Source of the DNA: Firmicutes bacterium UBA3572
GTDB lineage: Bacteria; Bacillota; Desulfotomaculia; Desulfotomaculales; Desulforudaceae
Length of the DNA: 27,087 nt
NCBI GenBank assembly: GCA_002375985.1
Contig: DFNH01000009.1
Coordinates: 1-27,087 of the forward strand
Direction: 5' to 3'
In this document: piece after piece, positions 1 to 6,807 of the stretch
Layout of the letters: every line of letters begins with the position of its first letter
How positions within the stretch are numbered: position 1 is the first letter of the stretch
Notes under the pieces: model-generated
Database searches by the model: none
Seen by the model: the letters and a program-made list of their open reading frames with translations, nothing else
What the model was told of the DNA's origin: nothing
Made by a program: the position numbers and the translations under genes

Positions 1-86
1 TCGTCGGATTACTGGTAGGAATTTGCTGAAGCGAATTCCTGACGGGCCCATTTTCATCCTCTGATGGTGTCACCCATCAAGGGTGA

Positions 87-315
87 CATGGGCGTCTGCT
101 GAAGCAGTGGAAGAAACCACGCACCAAGCGACGCAACCTGGTGGCACTTGGTATTCCCGAGGACTGGGCCAGGTTAATCAGTAGTTCCCGAAAGGGCCAC
201 TGGCGGTTGGCAAATGCGCCGCGGGTAAATAAAGCCCTCGGTCTGGCCTACTGGCCGCGACCAAGGGCTCGTCAGCTTAGTTGATCGGTACCGTGAACTC
301 CGTCATTCTTTGTGA
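87..315 (+). pseudogene. group II intron maturase (LtrA-like), C-terminal fragment, frameshifted
   Basis: From about 87 the frame reads RLLKQWKKPRTKRRNL, then GIPEDWARL, then RKGHWRLANAP and ALGLAYW. This is the usual end of the maturase and C-terminal domain of bacterial group II intron reverse transcriptases. After the tryptophan at 252-254 the frame shifts by one base. The next frame from 256 continues as RDQGLVSLVDRYRELRHSL and stops with TGA at 313-315, exactly the expected family ending. One extra base, most likely a C at 255-256, explains this. In-frame stops at 27-29 and 84-86 also block the upstream side. The protein is not functional as read; RNA splicing aided by a maturase from elsewhere cannot be excluded. 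Confidence 0.8.
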
Positions 316-385
316 ACCGCCGTATACCGAACGGTATGTACGGTGGTGTGGGAGGACGGGGGTTAATTACCCCCTCCTACCCGAT
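315..385 (+). ncRNA. group II intron domains V and VI
   Basis: Domain V: a 9-bp stem between 316-324 and 339-347 (one G-U pair), a 2-nt TG bulge at 337-338, a 4-bp stem TACC/GGTA and the tetraloop GAAC at 329-332. Domain VI: GGGGGT (358-363) pairs with ACCCCC (369-374). A379 sits seven bases before the proposed splice site, where the branch-point adenosine is expected. The triad near the base of domain V reads CGC rather than AGC, which is a feature of class C introns; assignment to that class is tentative. Confidence 0.75.
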
Positions 386-388
386 TTC

Positions 389-931
389 TTAGTGAGCGAA
401 CGTGTGGTTGCCGATGGTGACGAGCGGTGTCCTGGTCCAGACCCAACTGTTCACTGGCTTGTTGGGGTTCCAGAAGTACAGCGCTCCGCCGGTGGGGTCG
501 TGTCCCCGGGCCGCTTCCTGGGCGGCTAAGATAGATTTCTTAGAGGGCGTGCGGTTGACCAGTCCGTTACCCACCACGCAGAAAGCGCGCGGCTGGTAAA
601 CCACCTCTTCTACCGAGTTCGGAAAGTCAGGGTGCTTGACACGGTTCATGATCACCGCTCCGACCGCGACCCGGCCTTGATATGGTTCCTGGGCCGCTTC
701 ACCCTCGATCACACGGGCGATCAGGTGCACCTCTTCCGCACTTAATGCCGGTGGCGGTTTAAAGTCGGGTTCTGTGGCCGGGGACACGGGCCGTGACTGT
801 TCCTTGGGCGCTGTGTTCGCGGCTGCTCCGACCGCCGCCGCCAGCACCAGCACCGCCACCGTGAGCGCTGCCAGGATGATCTTTTTACGCCCGTAATGCG
901 CAAGCAGTTTTGCAAAGAAAACCGGTGCCAC
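389..931 (-). CDS. SleB-type cell wall / spore cortex hydrolase
   Basis: A 180-residue protein with a short cytoplasmic N-terminus, one membrane anchor at about residues 18-37, a proline-rich linker and a Hydrolase_2 (SleB/CwlJ) domain from about 68 to the end. The motif ARVIEGEA, with catalytic Glu76, and the later GALYFWNP, W and GNHTF elements fit this family of lytic transglycosylases, which act on spore cortex peptidoglycan. The start is GTG at 931, eight bases after AAAGGAG; the open frame extends 22 codons further upstream but without a ribosome site and into the promoter. The anchor in place of a cleaved signal and the lack of a peptidoglycan-binding repeat make it a short SleB relative. 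A group II intron relic lies 4 bp beyond the stop codon. Confidence 0.88.
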   Translation of the reverse strand: MAPVFFAKLLAHYGRKKIILAALTVAVLVLAAAVGAAANTAPKEQSRPVSPATEPDFKPPPALSAEEVHLIARVIEGEAAQEPYQGRVAVGAVIMNRVKHPDFPNSVEEVVYQPRAFCVVGNGLVNRTPSKKSILAAQEAARGHDPTGGALYFWNPNKPVNSWVWTRTPLVTIGNHTFAH

Positions 932-967
932 GCTTTCACTCCTTTCGTCGTTTAACGGGTACCGGTA

Positions 968-997
968 AGTATACAGAATGTAGCATTGGGAGGTCAA
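968..997 (-). promoter_or_regulatory. sigma-A-like promoter of the SleB-like gene
   Basis: On the minus strand TTGACC (997-992), an 18-bp spacer and TATACT (973-968) lie about 40 bp before the GTG start at 931. Seen directly; use by sigma-A rather than a sporulation sigma is an inference. Confidence 0.5.
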
Positions 998-1199
998 TGA
1001 AAGCAGGTGGCAGAATACTCGGCCACGGCCGCTCGAAGGTCGCGAAACCGGAGATTATCTGGGTTGGGGGCCTGGAAAATACCAGCACTTCTCGTGACGG
1101 TAATTTTTCCCGATCAAGAGGTTGACACTTCCGGCCCTTGGGTTTTACGGTTCTTGATCGTCATATCTTCGGCGTAGTCACAAGACACGAGATAGAGAT

Positions 1200-1363
1200 T
1201 TAGAGATTGACCCAGAGGATGTGTTCGTTTGGCTTCCCGGCCAGTTCGTTGGACAGATCCCGAAAGCGTTTTTCCACCCGGTCCTTGAAGGCTGAAAATC
1301 CGACAACATGTCCATCACTTCACGGTGGTTGTAGGATATTCCTTCGCGTAAGGGTTTGACCAT
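1200..1363 (-). pseudogene. small hypothetical protein, frameshifted
   Basis: A good ribosome site (GGAGGTGAGC, 1376-1367) precedes ATG at 1363. The frame reads MVKPLREGISYNHREVMDML and then loses coding character. A -1 shift near 1290-1296 restores a convincing sequence, AFKDRVEKRFRDLSNELAG and then KPNEHILWVNL, ending with TAA at 1200-1202. The span is 164 bp, one short of 55 codons, so a single deleted base would explain it. The restored product would be about 54 residues, charged and probably helical. Its family is not recognised. A base-calling or assembly error is the alternative to true decay. Confidence 0.55.
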
Positions 1364-1430
1364 AATGCTCACCTCCAACCGCATTATAACTTAGCTGGAA
1401 TATAGTGTTAATAGGTGTTGGTGGCTAAGC

Positions 1431-1467
1431 AAAAAAATAATAGGCCTTTACTATCAAAGGCCTATTA
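1431..1467 (-). terminator. Rho-independent terminator of the Q/Y-rich gene
   Basis: A perfect 12-bp stem, TAATAGGCCTTT (1438-1449) with AAAGGCCTATTA (1456-1467), has a 6-nt loop. On the minus strand it is followed by seven T (complement of 1431-1437). It lies 62 bp beyond the end of the extended frame (1529) and about 190 bp beyond the TAA at 1661, so it fits the longer version of the gene better. Confidence 0.85.
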
Positions 1468-1528
1468 TCAGTATTCAGATCAACCCTCTCCGGCGTCAGC
1501 TGCTGAACTGCGGCCCGGAGATCGGGAT

Positions 1529-1660
1529 TCAGATCTGGCCGCTGACGGTCGGGTTCAAATACTGCGGCTGAACGGCCGTGTAATTGCTCAGATTGAACGG
1601 ACTCTGTATCATAGCCGTACTTCTGTACTGTGGCTGCAGCGCGGTATACTGACCGATGTT
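1529..1660 (-). pseudogene. continuation of the Q/Y-rich gene after an in-frame TAA
   Basis: Directly after the TAA at 1663-1661 the same frame runs on for 43 codons to TGA at 1531-1529. It contains NIGQYTALQPQYRS and NYTAVQPQYLNP, which repeat the pattern NLGQYSALQPEYRN found before the stop. The shared repeat shows that this was coding sequence of the same gene. The TAA is therefore a nonsense change, a sequencing error, or a site of readthrough. There is no start codon or ribosome site to make it a separate gene. Confidence 0.65.
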
Positions 1661-2152
1661 TTAGCTCGTGACGTTAGGGCTGAAGGCCTGCGCACCGAAG
1701 TGCGGCTGTACACCGAACTGGCCGTAGTTGGTGCTCGGGTTCCGGTATTCGGGTTGTAGTGCGCTGTACTGTCCCAGGTTCTGCGCGTAAGTGCCGGTGC
1801 CGTAAGTAGGTGCGCTGTAACCGAACTGGGTCGTTCCCGTCTGCGCCGTGTAGGGCTGGTTGAACTGGTATTGGGTGGGACTGGTAAACTGGGTGCCGGC
1901 GGTATAGGTGCCCGCTCCAAACTGCTGGGTCATGCCGGAAACCTGATTCAGGCTGTTACTCAGGCTGCTGCAAATTTGTTGGATGCGCTGCAGTTGCTGG
2001 CTGGCGCTACTTTCCAACTGGCGCAATCTCTGAAGTTCCATCGCGTTATTCTGTTCTTGCTGGGACAGTTGGCCGGCCATCTGCATAATGTTTTGCAGGT
2101 CCTGTCTGAGGTTGTTCAGCTGCATCTGGAAACCTTGCATCTGATTGGTCAT
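1661..2152 (-). CDS. glutamine/tyrosine-rich coiled-coil repeat protein (hypothetical)
   Basis: 163 residues up to the first stop. Residues 1-75 are a Q-rich, heptad-like helix (LNNLRQDLQNIMQMAGQLSQ and onwards) predicted to form a coiled coil. From about residue 78 the protein is low-complexity and rich in Q, Y, T, G and F, with imperfect repeats of the QYSALQPEYR type. There is no signal peptide or membrane segment. The start is ATG at 2152 after AAGGAGGCGAACCG. Such composition is common in spore coat and other self-assembling surface proteins, but that role is only a guess; the family is not recognised. The reading frame continues past the TAA for 43 more codons, so the original product was probably about 207 residues. 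Confidence 0.7.
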   Translation of the reverse strand: MTNQMQGFQMQLNNLRQDLQNIMQMAGQLSQQEQNNAMELQRLRQLESSASQQLQRIQQICSSLSNSLNQVSGMTQQFGAGTYTAGTQFTSPTQYQFNQPYTAQTGTTQFGYSAPTYGTGTYAQNLGQYSALQPEYRNPSTNYGQFGVQPHFGAQAFSPNVTS

Positions 2153-2291
2153 CGGTTCGCCTCCTTAAAAGTATATGGTTGATTTGGTTTTTTTTATTGT
2201 GTACTTTGTTTCCTGGGTTATTAGTGGAAGTTCATGACTTGTGTTGCTTTTGTTTCCTGGAGGCAGGGGGCAGTTTGGCGGCAAAGTATTA

Positions 2292-2321
2292 AGCCCGGCG
2301 TTTCTCCTGGGACGCCGGGCT
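2292..2321. terminator. GC-rich hairpin, possible terminator
   Basis: AGCCCGGCGT (2292-2301) and ACGCCGGGCT (2312-2321) form a perfect 10-bp stem with a 10-nt loop. It lies 50 bp after the P-type ATPase relic on the minus strand. The following minus-strand bases are TTAATACTTTG, so the U-run is poor and the terminator call is weak. The rest of 2153-2290 holds only the Q/Y-rich gene's leader. Confidence 0.45.
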
Positions 2322-2371
2322 GATGATGCGGCAGGAACCATGTTCTATGTGTTTGCACATGGACAGTGCGT

Positions 2372-2818
2372 CTAACCACTGGCGCCGGCCAGACTGCCCA
2401 GTCGCTGGCGCACCAGTTTTTTCAGTTCGATGGCCAGGAACCCGGACACCGGCGCCAGCGTGATCCAGCCCCACCATTCCACGGGGAACGGTGCGGTGCG
2501 GAACGGGCTGACCCCGAATAAAGGCTGGGCGTATACGATTAAGACCTGCAATCCCAAGGTCGCACAGAAGCCCAGGATCAGCCACCGGTTCGAGAACGGA
2601 CTGAACGTAAAGGCCGAAGAGGTAATCCGCTTTCTGGGCGAAAGCCAGAACCCGCATTGCTTCGGCGGCCATGGCCTCCGCCGTTTGCACAGTTTGCTGG
2701 CGGTCGAGGGTGCCGTTTGGTCCTGCACCAATTGGTTGGCGCACATGTTGAGCACTTTTTCCGGGGCGCCCTTGACGTAAATCAGGTTGTGGTTATCTTC
2801 GAGTACCGGAGGTGGCTT
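2372..2818 (-). pseudogene. P-type (Ca2+-type) cation ATPase relic
   Basis: Minus-strand frames give three pieces of one P-type ATPase. First, near 2820-2720, PPVLEDNHNLIYVKGAPEK continues into VLNMCANQLVQD; this carries the nucleotide-domain KGAPE motif. Second, in another frame at about 2720-2620, LDRQQTVQTAEAMAAEAMRV leads into LAFAQK, the stretch that follows it in the family. Third, back in the first frame at about 2600-2372, PFSNRWLILGFCATLGLQV leads on to a TM pair and IELKKLVRQRLG, the typical C-terminus of SERCA-like ATPases. The whole phosphorylation domain and several membrane helices between the second and third pieces are missing. The gene is thus shortened at the 5' end, frameshifted and internally deleted; its 5' edge meets the stop codon of the binding-protein gene. 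Confidence 0.8.
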
Positions 2819-2819
2819 C

Positions 2820-4343
2820 TTAGCCCTGATCGTTTCTGTATACCGGGTGCAGATAGGCGCCGCCGGTGGGCTGGAGAACCAGGTTTTTTATTGCCGGGTG
2901 GAAGGCGGCCGTTTTCAGGCGGTGGTTCAGGAATACCCAGGGAGCATCGGCGGCGATCAGTTCCTGGGCTTGGTGGTAAAGACGTTCGCGCAAGCCCTCG
3001 TCGATCGTTTGCCGGGCGCGGCCGAGCAGCATGTCCACGTGTGCGTTGGAATAACGGGCGGCGTTTAAACCGATTTCGATTTGCGGGGTCGCCAGTAGGT
3101 TGAAAAGGAAATTGTCCGGGTCTCCGTTGTCCCCGACCCAGCCGTAGACGAAGGCGTGGCCTTCCTGACGGTAAATGGCTTGTTTGCAGGCTTCCCAAGG
3201 ATAAACCTTGATACGCGTCCGGATGCCGGCTTGAGCCAGCTGTTCTCCGATCAGCCGGGCCAGTTTCTCCCCGCCAGCCGGATTATAGGGCCGTGTGTCC
3301 TGGTAGGTGATGATGGTGATTTCCTCTCCGTCATAGCCGGCTTGGGCCAGAAGCTGCCGGGCCTGTTCCAGGTCGTAGGCGGCTCCGCCTAACGCGGGAT
3401 GATGGCCCAAAATGCCGGGGGGTAAGGGTCCCGTTGCGGGCAGCGCTCGGTCGGGAAATAGATAGGTTACGATCGCCTGCTGGTCAATGGCCAGGCTGGC
3501 GGCGCGGCGCATGGCTGGGTTGTCAAAGGGTCGTTTGTTGGTATAAAATGCTAGGTAGCTCAGGTCTAGTCCGGGAGTCTGGGTGACTACAAGTTTGTCG
3601 TAGCCGACGGGCAGGACGGCACCGCTGTTTTCGGCGATGTCCACACGGCCCTCAGCCAGGGCTTTCCGGCGTTCCTCCGGGTCCGGAATGACCACGAAGG
3701 TGATTTCCTTCAAGCGGGGCGGTTGGCCCCAGTAGTTAGGGTTGGCTTTAAGAACGATCCGGCTGGAATCGATACTGGCGGGCACAAAGGGACCGGTACC
3801 GATGGGCAATCCCTGGTCCCGGGTGGCCTTGGTGATGGCCGCGGGTAGCATGGCCAGGTTCCTGATGAACGGGGCGTAAGGATACTGCAGGCGAAAGACC
3901 ACGGTGTAAGGGTCCGGGGTTTCCACTTTGTCCACTGCTCCGTAGATAAACGAGGCGTAGGGTCCGGCGGTCGCCGGGTCTAATTGCCTCTGTACAGAGG
4001 CCTTTACGGCGGCGGCGTCCAGCGCGGTGCCGTCGGTAAACGTAACGTCCGGACGTAAATAGAAGGTCCAGGTTCTAGCATCGTCCGAGACTTTCCAACT
4101 CCGGGCCAGGCACGGTTCCACGCTGGTACCGCCTGCCTCGAAGCGGACCAGCCCCTCATAGAGATTGAGCGGGACGGTGACGCCTCTCTCGTCGGTGACT
4201 GCCGCCGGATCCAGGGTGGGCGGATAGTCTGCTAAGGCATAGGTAATTCGGTCGCCTGAGTCTTGTTCCAGGTAACCGACCAGGCCGACTACGGCGATGG
4301 CGATTAGTATGGTGCCGGTGAGGGCTAGTAGGCGTCGGCACAT
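2820..4343 (-). CDS. ABC transporter substrate-binding protein, family 5 (OppA/NikA type)
   Basis: 507 residues. An N-terminal hydrophobic segment (about residues 5-24 from the chosen start) looks like a membrane anchor or uncleaved signal, since no lipobox cysteine follows. The family 5 periplasmic-binding fold follows, with LARSWKVSDDARTWTFYLRP, GTGPF, NPNYWG, the hinge FDNPAMRRAASLAID and the late GWVGDNGDPDNFLF segment. This family delivers peptides, nickel or similar ligands to an ABC permease; the ligand cannot be told from sequence. The start is ATG at 4343, eight bases after GGAGG; the longer GTG start overlaps that ribosome site. No permease or ATPase genes are adjacent, so it is an orphan. 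Directly after its stop lies the relic of a P-type ATPase. Confidence 0.87.
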   Translation of the reverse strand: MCRRLLALTGTILIAIAVVGLVGYLEQDSGDRITYALADYPPTLDPAAVTDERGVTVPLNLYEGLVRFEAGGTSVEPCLARSWKVSDDARTWTFYLRPDVTFTDGTALDAAAVKASVQRQLDPATAGPYASFIYGAVDKVETPDPYTVVFRLQYPYAPFIRNLAMLPAAITKATRDQGLPIGTGPFVPASIDSSRIVLKANPNYWGQPPRLKEITFVVIPDPEERRKALAEGRVDIAENSGAVLPVGYDKLVVTQTPGLDLSYLAFYTNKRPFDNPAMRRAASLAIDQQAIVTYLFPDRALPATGPLPPGILGHHPALGGAAYDLEQARQLLAQAGYDGEEITIITYQDTRPYNPAGGEKLARLIGEQLAQAGIRTRIKVYPWEACKQAIYRQEGHAFVYGWVGDNGDPDNFLFNLLATPQIEIGLNAARYSNAHVDMLLGRARQTIDEGLRERLYHQAQELIAADAPWVFLNHRLKTAAFHPAIKNLVLQPTGGAYLHPVYRNDQG

Positions 4344-4455
4344 CTGCGGCACCTCCGGTAAGGTTTTAGGAATAATTCGCCAACTATAAGGAAAATCCTT
4401 CCATAAATATATCCTTTATCCCCGGGTCATTGCTAGCAAGGGAGGTTTTTTATCA

Positions 4456-5340
4456 GTGTCAGGGGAAGCCCGTTTCGGGCCGGCCGGCAACGCCAAGAGT
4501 TTTTACGAAGAAGGATACAAGTCGTCACTGGACGCCCCGGCTTGGCTTCGCAAAGCGGGTCTGGGGGCCTATGAGTACCAATGTGTGCGTGGTGTGAACA
4601 TCGGGGAGAAAGCGGCCCGGGCGCTAGGGGAAAAAGCGGCCGAAAACGATGTTGCCCTCAGCATCCACGCGCCTTATTACATAAATCTGGCCAGTGAGGA
4701 TCCTGAACAGGTGAACAAGAGCAAGAATCACCTGTTGAAGGCGCTCCGGGCGGCACGCTGGATGGGCGCCACGAGGGTGGTGTTTCACGCCGGGAGTGTT
4801 CGGGGCGACCGAAAAGAGGCGCTGAAGCGCGCCCGGAAAGCACTGGCCCAGACGTTGGATGAGGCGGCCCGCGAAGGGCTGGGCGACATCCTGCTGGCGC
4901 CGGAAACACTGGGCCGTTACAGCTACCTGGGCCTTCTGGAGGAAATACTGGATTTGTGCCAGGTCGGTCCGAACCTGATCCCCTGCGTGGATTTCGGGCA
5001 TCTCCACGCCATCACCCACGGTTACTTTACGGACCGCGCGGCATACGCGCTGGTGCTGGACCTGGTGGGCGAAGTGCTGGGGGAAGAAGTCCTGCGCCGG
5101 CTGCACATTCATTTTAGCCCGGTAGAGTTTGGGGAAAAGGGCGAGCGACGGCACCGTACTCTGGCCGAAGCTGGTTACGGCCCCGAATTCGCGCCGCTGG
5201 CCGCATTATTGGTGGAAAGAGAGCTAACACCCATTGTGATTTGCGAGTCCAACGGTACCCAGGCCGAGGACGCCTGCGTCTACCGGGAGATCTATATGAA
5301 AGTTAAGAATTCAGAATCCAGAATTCAGAATTCAGAATAA
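4456..5340 (+). CDS. endonuclease IV-like TIM-barrel protein (AP endonuclease family 2)
   Basis: 294 residues. The likely metal ligands of the xylose isomerase-like/endonuclease IV barrel are present: His71 in SIHAPYY, His111 in VVFHAGS, Glu150 in LAPETLGR, Asp179 and His182 in CVDFGHLHA, His217/219 in LHIHFSP and Glu264 in ICESNG. The family cleaves DNA at abasic sites, but this branch differs from classical Nfo (VDFGHLHA rather than LDTCHAFAAG), so the activity is inferred. The start is GTG at 4456 after GGGAGG. The last dozen residues (VKNSESRIQNSE) are encoded by a 7-bp tandem repeat that seems to have replaced or extended the natural end. Confidence 0.8.
   Translation: MSGEARFGPAGNAKSFYEEGYKSSLDAPAWLRKAGLGAYEYQCVRGVNIGEKAARALGEKAAENDVALSIHAPYYINLASEDPEQVNKSKNHLLKALRAARWMGATRVVFHAGSVRGDRKEALKRARKALAQTLDEAAREGLGDILLAPETLGRYSYLGLLEEILDLCQVGPNLIPCVDFGHLHAITHGYFTDRAAYALVLDLVGEVLGEEVLRRLHIHFSPVEFGEKGERRHRTLAEAGYGPEFAPLAALLVERELTPIVICESNGTQAEDACVYREIYMKVKNSESRIQNSE
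5307..5339. repeat. 7-bp tandem repeat (GAATTCA)n
   Basis: Units GAATTCA (5307-5313), GAATCCA (5314-5320), GAATTCA (5321-5327), GAATTCA (5328-5334) and a partial fifth overlap the 3' end of the TIM-barrel gene. A related GAATTCAGGATTCTTC element lies just downstream, about 5362-5377. Together they form an AT-rich repeat spacer before the polyamine operon. Confidence 0.8.
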
Positions 5341-5458
5341 GTGTAAGATTAAAAGTCAAGAATTCAGGATTCTTCATCAAACGGTTTTCTTTTCTGGTCG
5401 GATTCTGTATAATTGATTCCGTTGCGATCATCATTTGCGCAAGAGGAGAGAGAAACCA

Positions 5459-5935
5459 ATGCTGCCTATTCCGACCAGATATTTTGTTACGGCTGCCGCG
5501 GCCGAGGGTGCCACCAAATTGAATGCCTTTGACAATGCTCTCCTGGCTGCGGGTATCGGAAACGTTAACCTGGTGCGGCTTTCCAGTATCCTGCCGCCGG
5601 GGTGTGTGTATGATCCTTGCCTGCAGCTGCCGGTGGGTGCGCTGGTACCGACGGCTTACGGGGTGATTGTCAGTGACACGGAGGGGGAGTTGATCGCGGC
5701 TGCGGTCGGCGTGATCATTGCCGAAGATGGTTTCGGTGCCGAAGATGGTTTCGGTGTGATCATGGAATACGGCGGTCGGTGTAGCCGTGAGGAAGCCCAC
5801 CAGATGGTCAATGAGATGCTGGATGAGGCCTTTGCCCGAAGGGGGCTGGTCGCTAAGGACAAAAAGATTGCGGCCGTGGAACACCGTGTGGAGCGGTGCG
5901 GGTGCTGTTTGGCCGCCGTGCCGATGTGGTATTAG
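5459..5935 (+). CDS. pdaD: pyruvoyl-dependent arginine decarboxylase
   Basis: 158 residues. Converts arginine to agmatine and CO2. The self-cleavage site is RLSSILPPG; cleavage between Ser42 and Ser43 would turn Ser43 into the pyruvoyl group of the alpha chain. The family's PTAYGVIVSDTEGE segment and the catalytic glutamate of IMEY (Glu103) are present. The start is ATG at 5459, after AGAGGAGAG; the frame extends eight codons further but without a better start. An exact 18-bp tandem duplication inserts an extra AEDGFG between the conserved beta strand and the IMEY motif, near the active site. First gene of a polyamine operon: speE follows after 30 bp. Confidence 0.92.
   Translation: MLPIPTRYFVTAAAAEGATKLNAFDNALLAAGIGNVNLVRLSSILPPGCVYDPCLQLPVGALVPTAYGVIVSDTEGELIAAAVGVIIAEDGFGAEDGFGVIMEYGGRCSREEAHQMVNEMLDEAFARRGLVAKDKKIAAVEHRVERCGCCLAAVPMWY
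5720..5755 (+). repeat. 18-bp perfect tandem duplication in the arginine decarboxylase gene
   Basis: GCCGAAGATGGTTTCGGT occurs at 5720-5737 and again without gap at 5738-5755. It keeps the reading frame and doubles AEDGFG. Confidence 0.95.
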
Positions 5936-5965
5936 GAATCCGAGACTTTAAGGAGGGAACCGCGC

Positions 5966-6793
5966 TTGGAACTGTGGTTTACCGAAAAACAGAACGACAA
6001 CTTCTCCGTCAGTTACCGTGTGCGTGAGACGCTGTACGTGGAGAAAACGCCGTTCCAGCACCTGGCCGTATTGGACACCGTGCCCTTCGGGCGGATGCTG
6101 GTCCTGGACGGCATCGTTCAGACCTCGGTGGTGGACGAGTACATCTACCACGAGATGATTGCGCACGTCCCGTTGAACACTCACCCTGATCCCAAGCGGG
6201 TTTTGATCATCGGCGGCGGGGACGGTGGCACCCTGCGCGAGGTGACCAAGCACCCCAAGGTCGAAAAGGCGACCTTGGTGGAAATTGACGAACGGGTCAT
6301 CGCCGTTTCCCGCAAATTCCTGCCGGAATTGGCCTGCGGTTTTGATGCGGCCAACGCGGAGGTGGTCATTGGCGACGGGATCAAGTACGTGGCCGAGAAC
6401 AAGAACACCTTTGACCTGATTATTGTTGATTCCACCGACCCGGTGGGGCCGGCGGTGGGTCTTTTTAGTTTAGAGTTTTACCGGTCGGTTCACGAGGCCC
6501 TGCGGGAAGACGGTATTTTTGTGGCCCAGACTGAATCGCCCTACTTTATGGCCGACTTGATCGCCAGGATCTATAAAGATATCTCCGGCATTTTCCCTGT
6601 GACCCGGACCTACTGGGCCTGTATCCCTACCTATCCGGGGAGCATGTGGAGCTTCACCTTGGGCTCCAAGAAGTACGATCCGTTGACGGTGGCGCCGGAA
6701 GCCATTCTGGATTACGAGACCCGGTATTACACCCCGGCGATCCACCGCGCTTGTTTTGCCATGCCACGTTTCCTGGAAGAACGCTTCAAGTAA
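5966..6793 (+). CDS. speE: spermidine synthase (polyamine aminopropyltransferase)
   Basis: 275 residues. Transfers an aminopropyl group from decarboxylated S-adenosylmethionine to putrescine or a related amine. Visible are the N-terminal beta domain (LWFTEKQNDNFSV), the glycine-rich cofactor loop IIGGGDGGTLREV (about 81-93), the acidic LVEIDE (104-109), GDGIKYV, and the catalytic loop VDSTDPVGPA with Asp155 and Asp158. The start is TTG at 5966, eight bases after AAGGAGGG; no other start fits. It sits between arginine decarboxylase and agmatinase, so its acceptor could be putrescine or, as in Thermus-type pathways, agmatine itself. No SAM decarboxylase gene is in the window. Confidence 0.95.
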   Translation: MELWFTEKQNDNFSVSYRVRETLYVEKTPFQHLAVLDTVPFGRMLVLDGIVQTSVVDEYIYHEMIAHVPLNTHPDPKRVLIIGGGDGGTLREVTKHPKVEKATLVEIDERVIAVSRKFLPELACGFDAANAEVVIGDGIKYVAENKNTFDLIIVDSTDPVGPAVGLFSLEFYRSVHEALREDGIFVAQTESPYFMADLIARIYKDISGIFPVTRTYWACIPTYPGSMWSFTLGSKKYDPLTVAPEAILDYETRYYTPAIHRACFAMPRFLEERFK

Positions 6794-6807
6794 GGAGCAT
6801 AGTGATC

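Larger units (their letters stand above)
1..385 (+). mobile_element. 3' end of a group II intron (partial, degenerate)
   Basis: The stretch encodes the C-terminal end of a group II intron maturase, followed by recognisable domain V and domain VI RNA hairpins and a typical 3' terminus ending in CTACCCGAT. The intron end is placed at 385, four bases before the stop codon of the oppositely oriented SleB-like gene. The coding part is broken (see the pseudogene entry), and bases 1-86 do not read as intron protein in any frame. They contain two perfect hairpins: AGGAATT/AATTCCT at 17-23 and 34-40, and TGTCACCC/GGGTGACA at 68-75 and 81-88. The copy therefore looks decayed or internally deleted. The 5' end is outside the window or lost. 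Confidence 0.8.

Noticed and set aside
1..88. Two perfect hairpins at 17-40 and 68-88 as CRISPR-like or IS-end repeats
   Set aside because: Different sequences, no repeat units or spacers and no transposase; better seen as RNA structure or debris of the intron.
4624..5154. Long antisense frame inside the TIM-barrel gene, and similar ones opposite the PEP synthase and agmatinase genes
   Set aside because: Shadow frames caused by GC-rich codon bias; no ribosome sites and no family resemblance.
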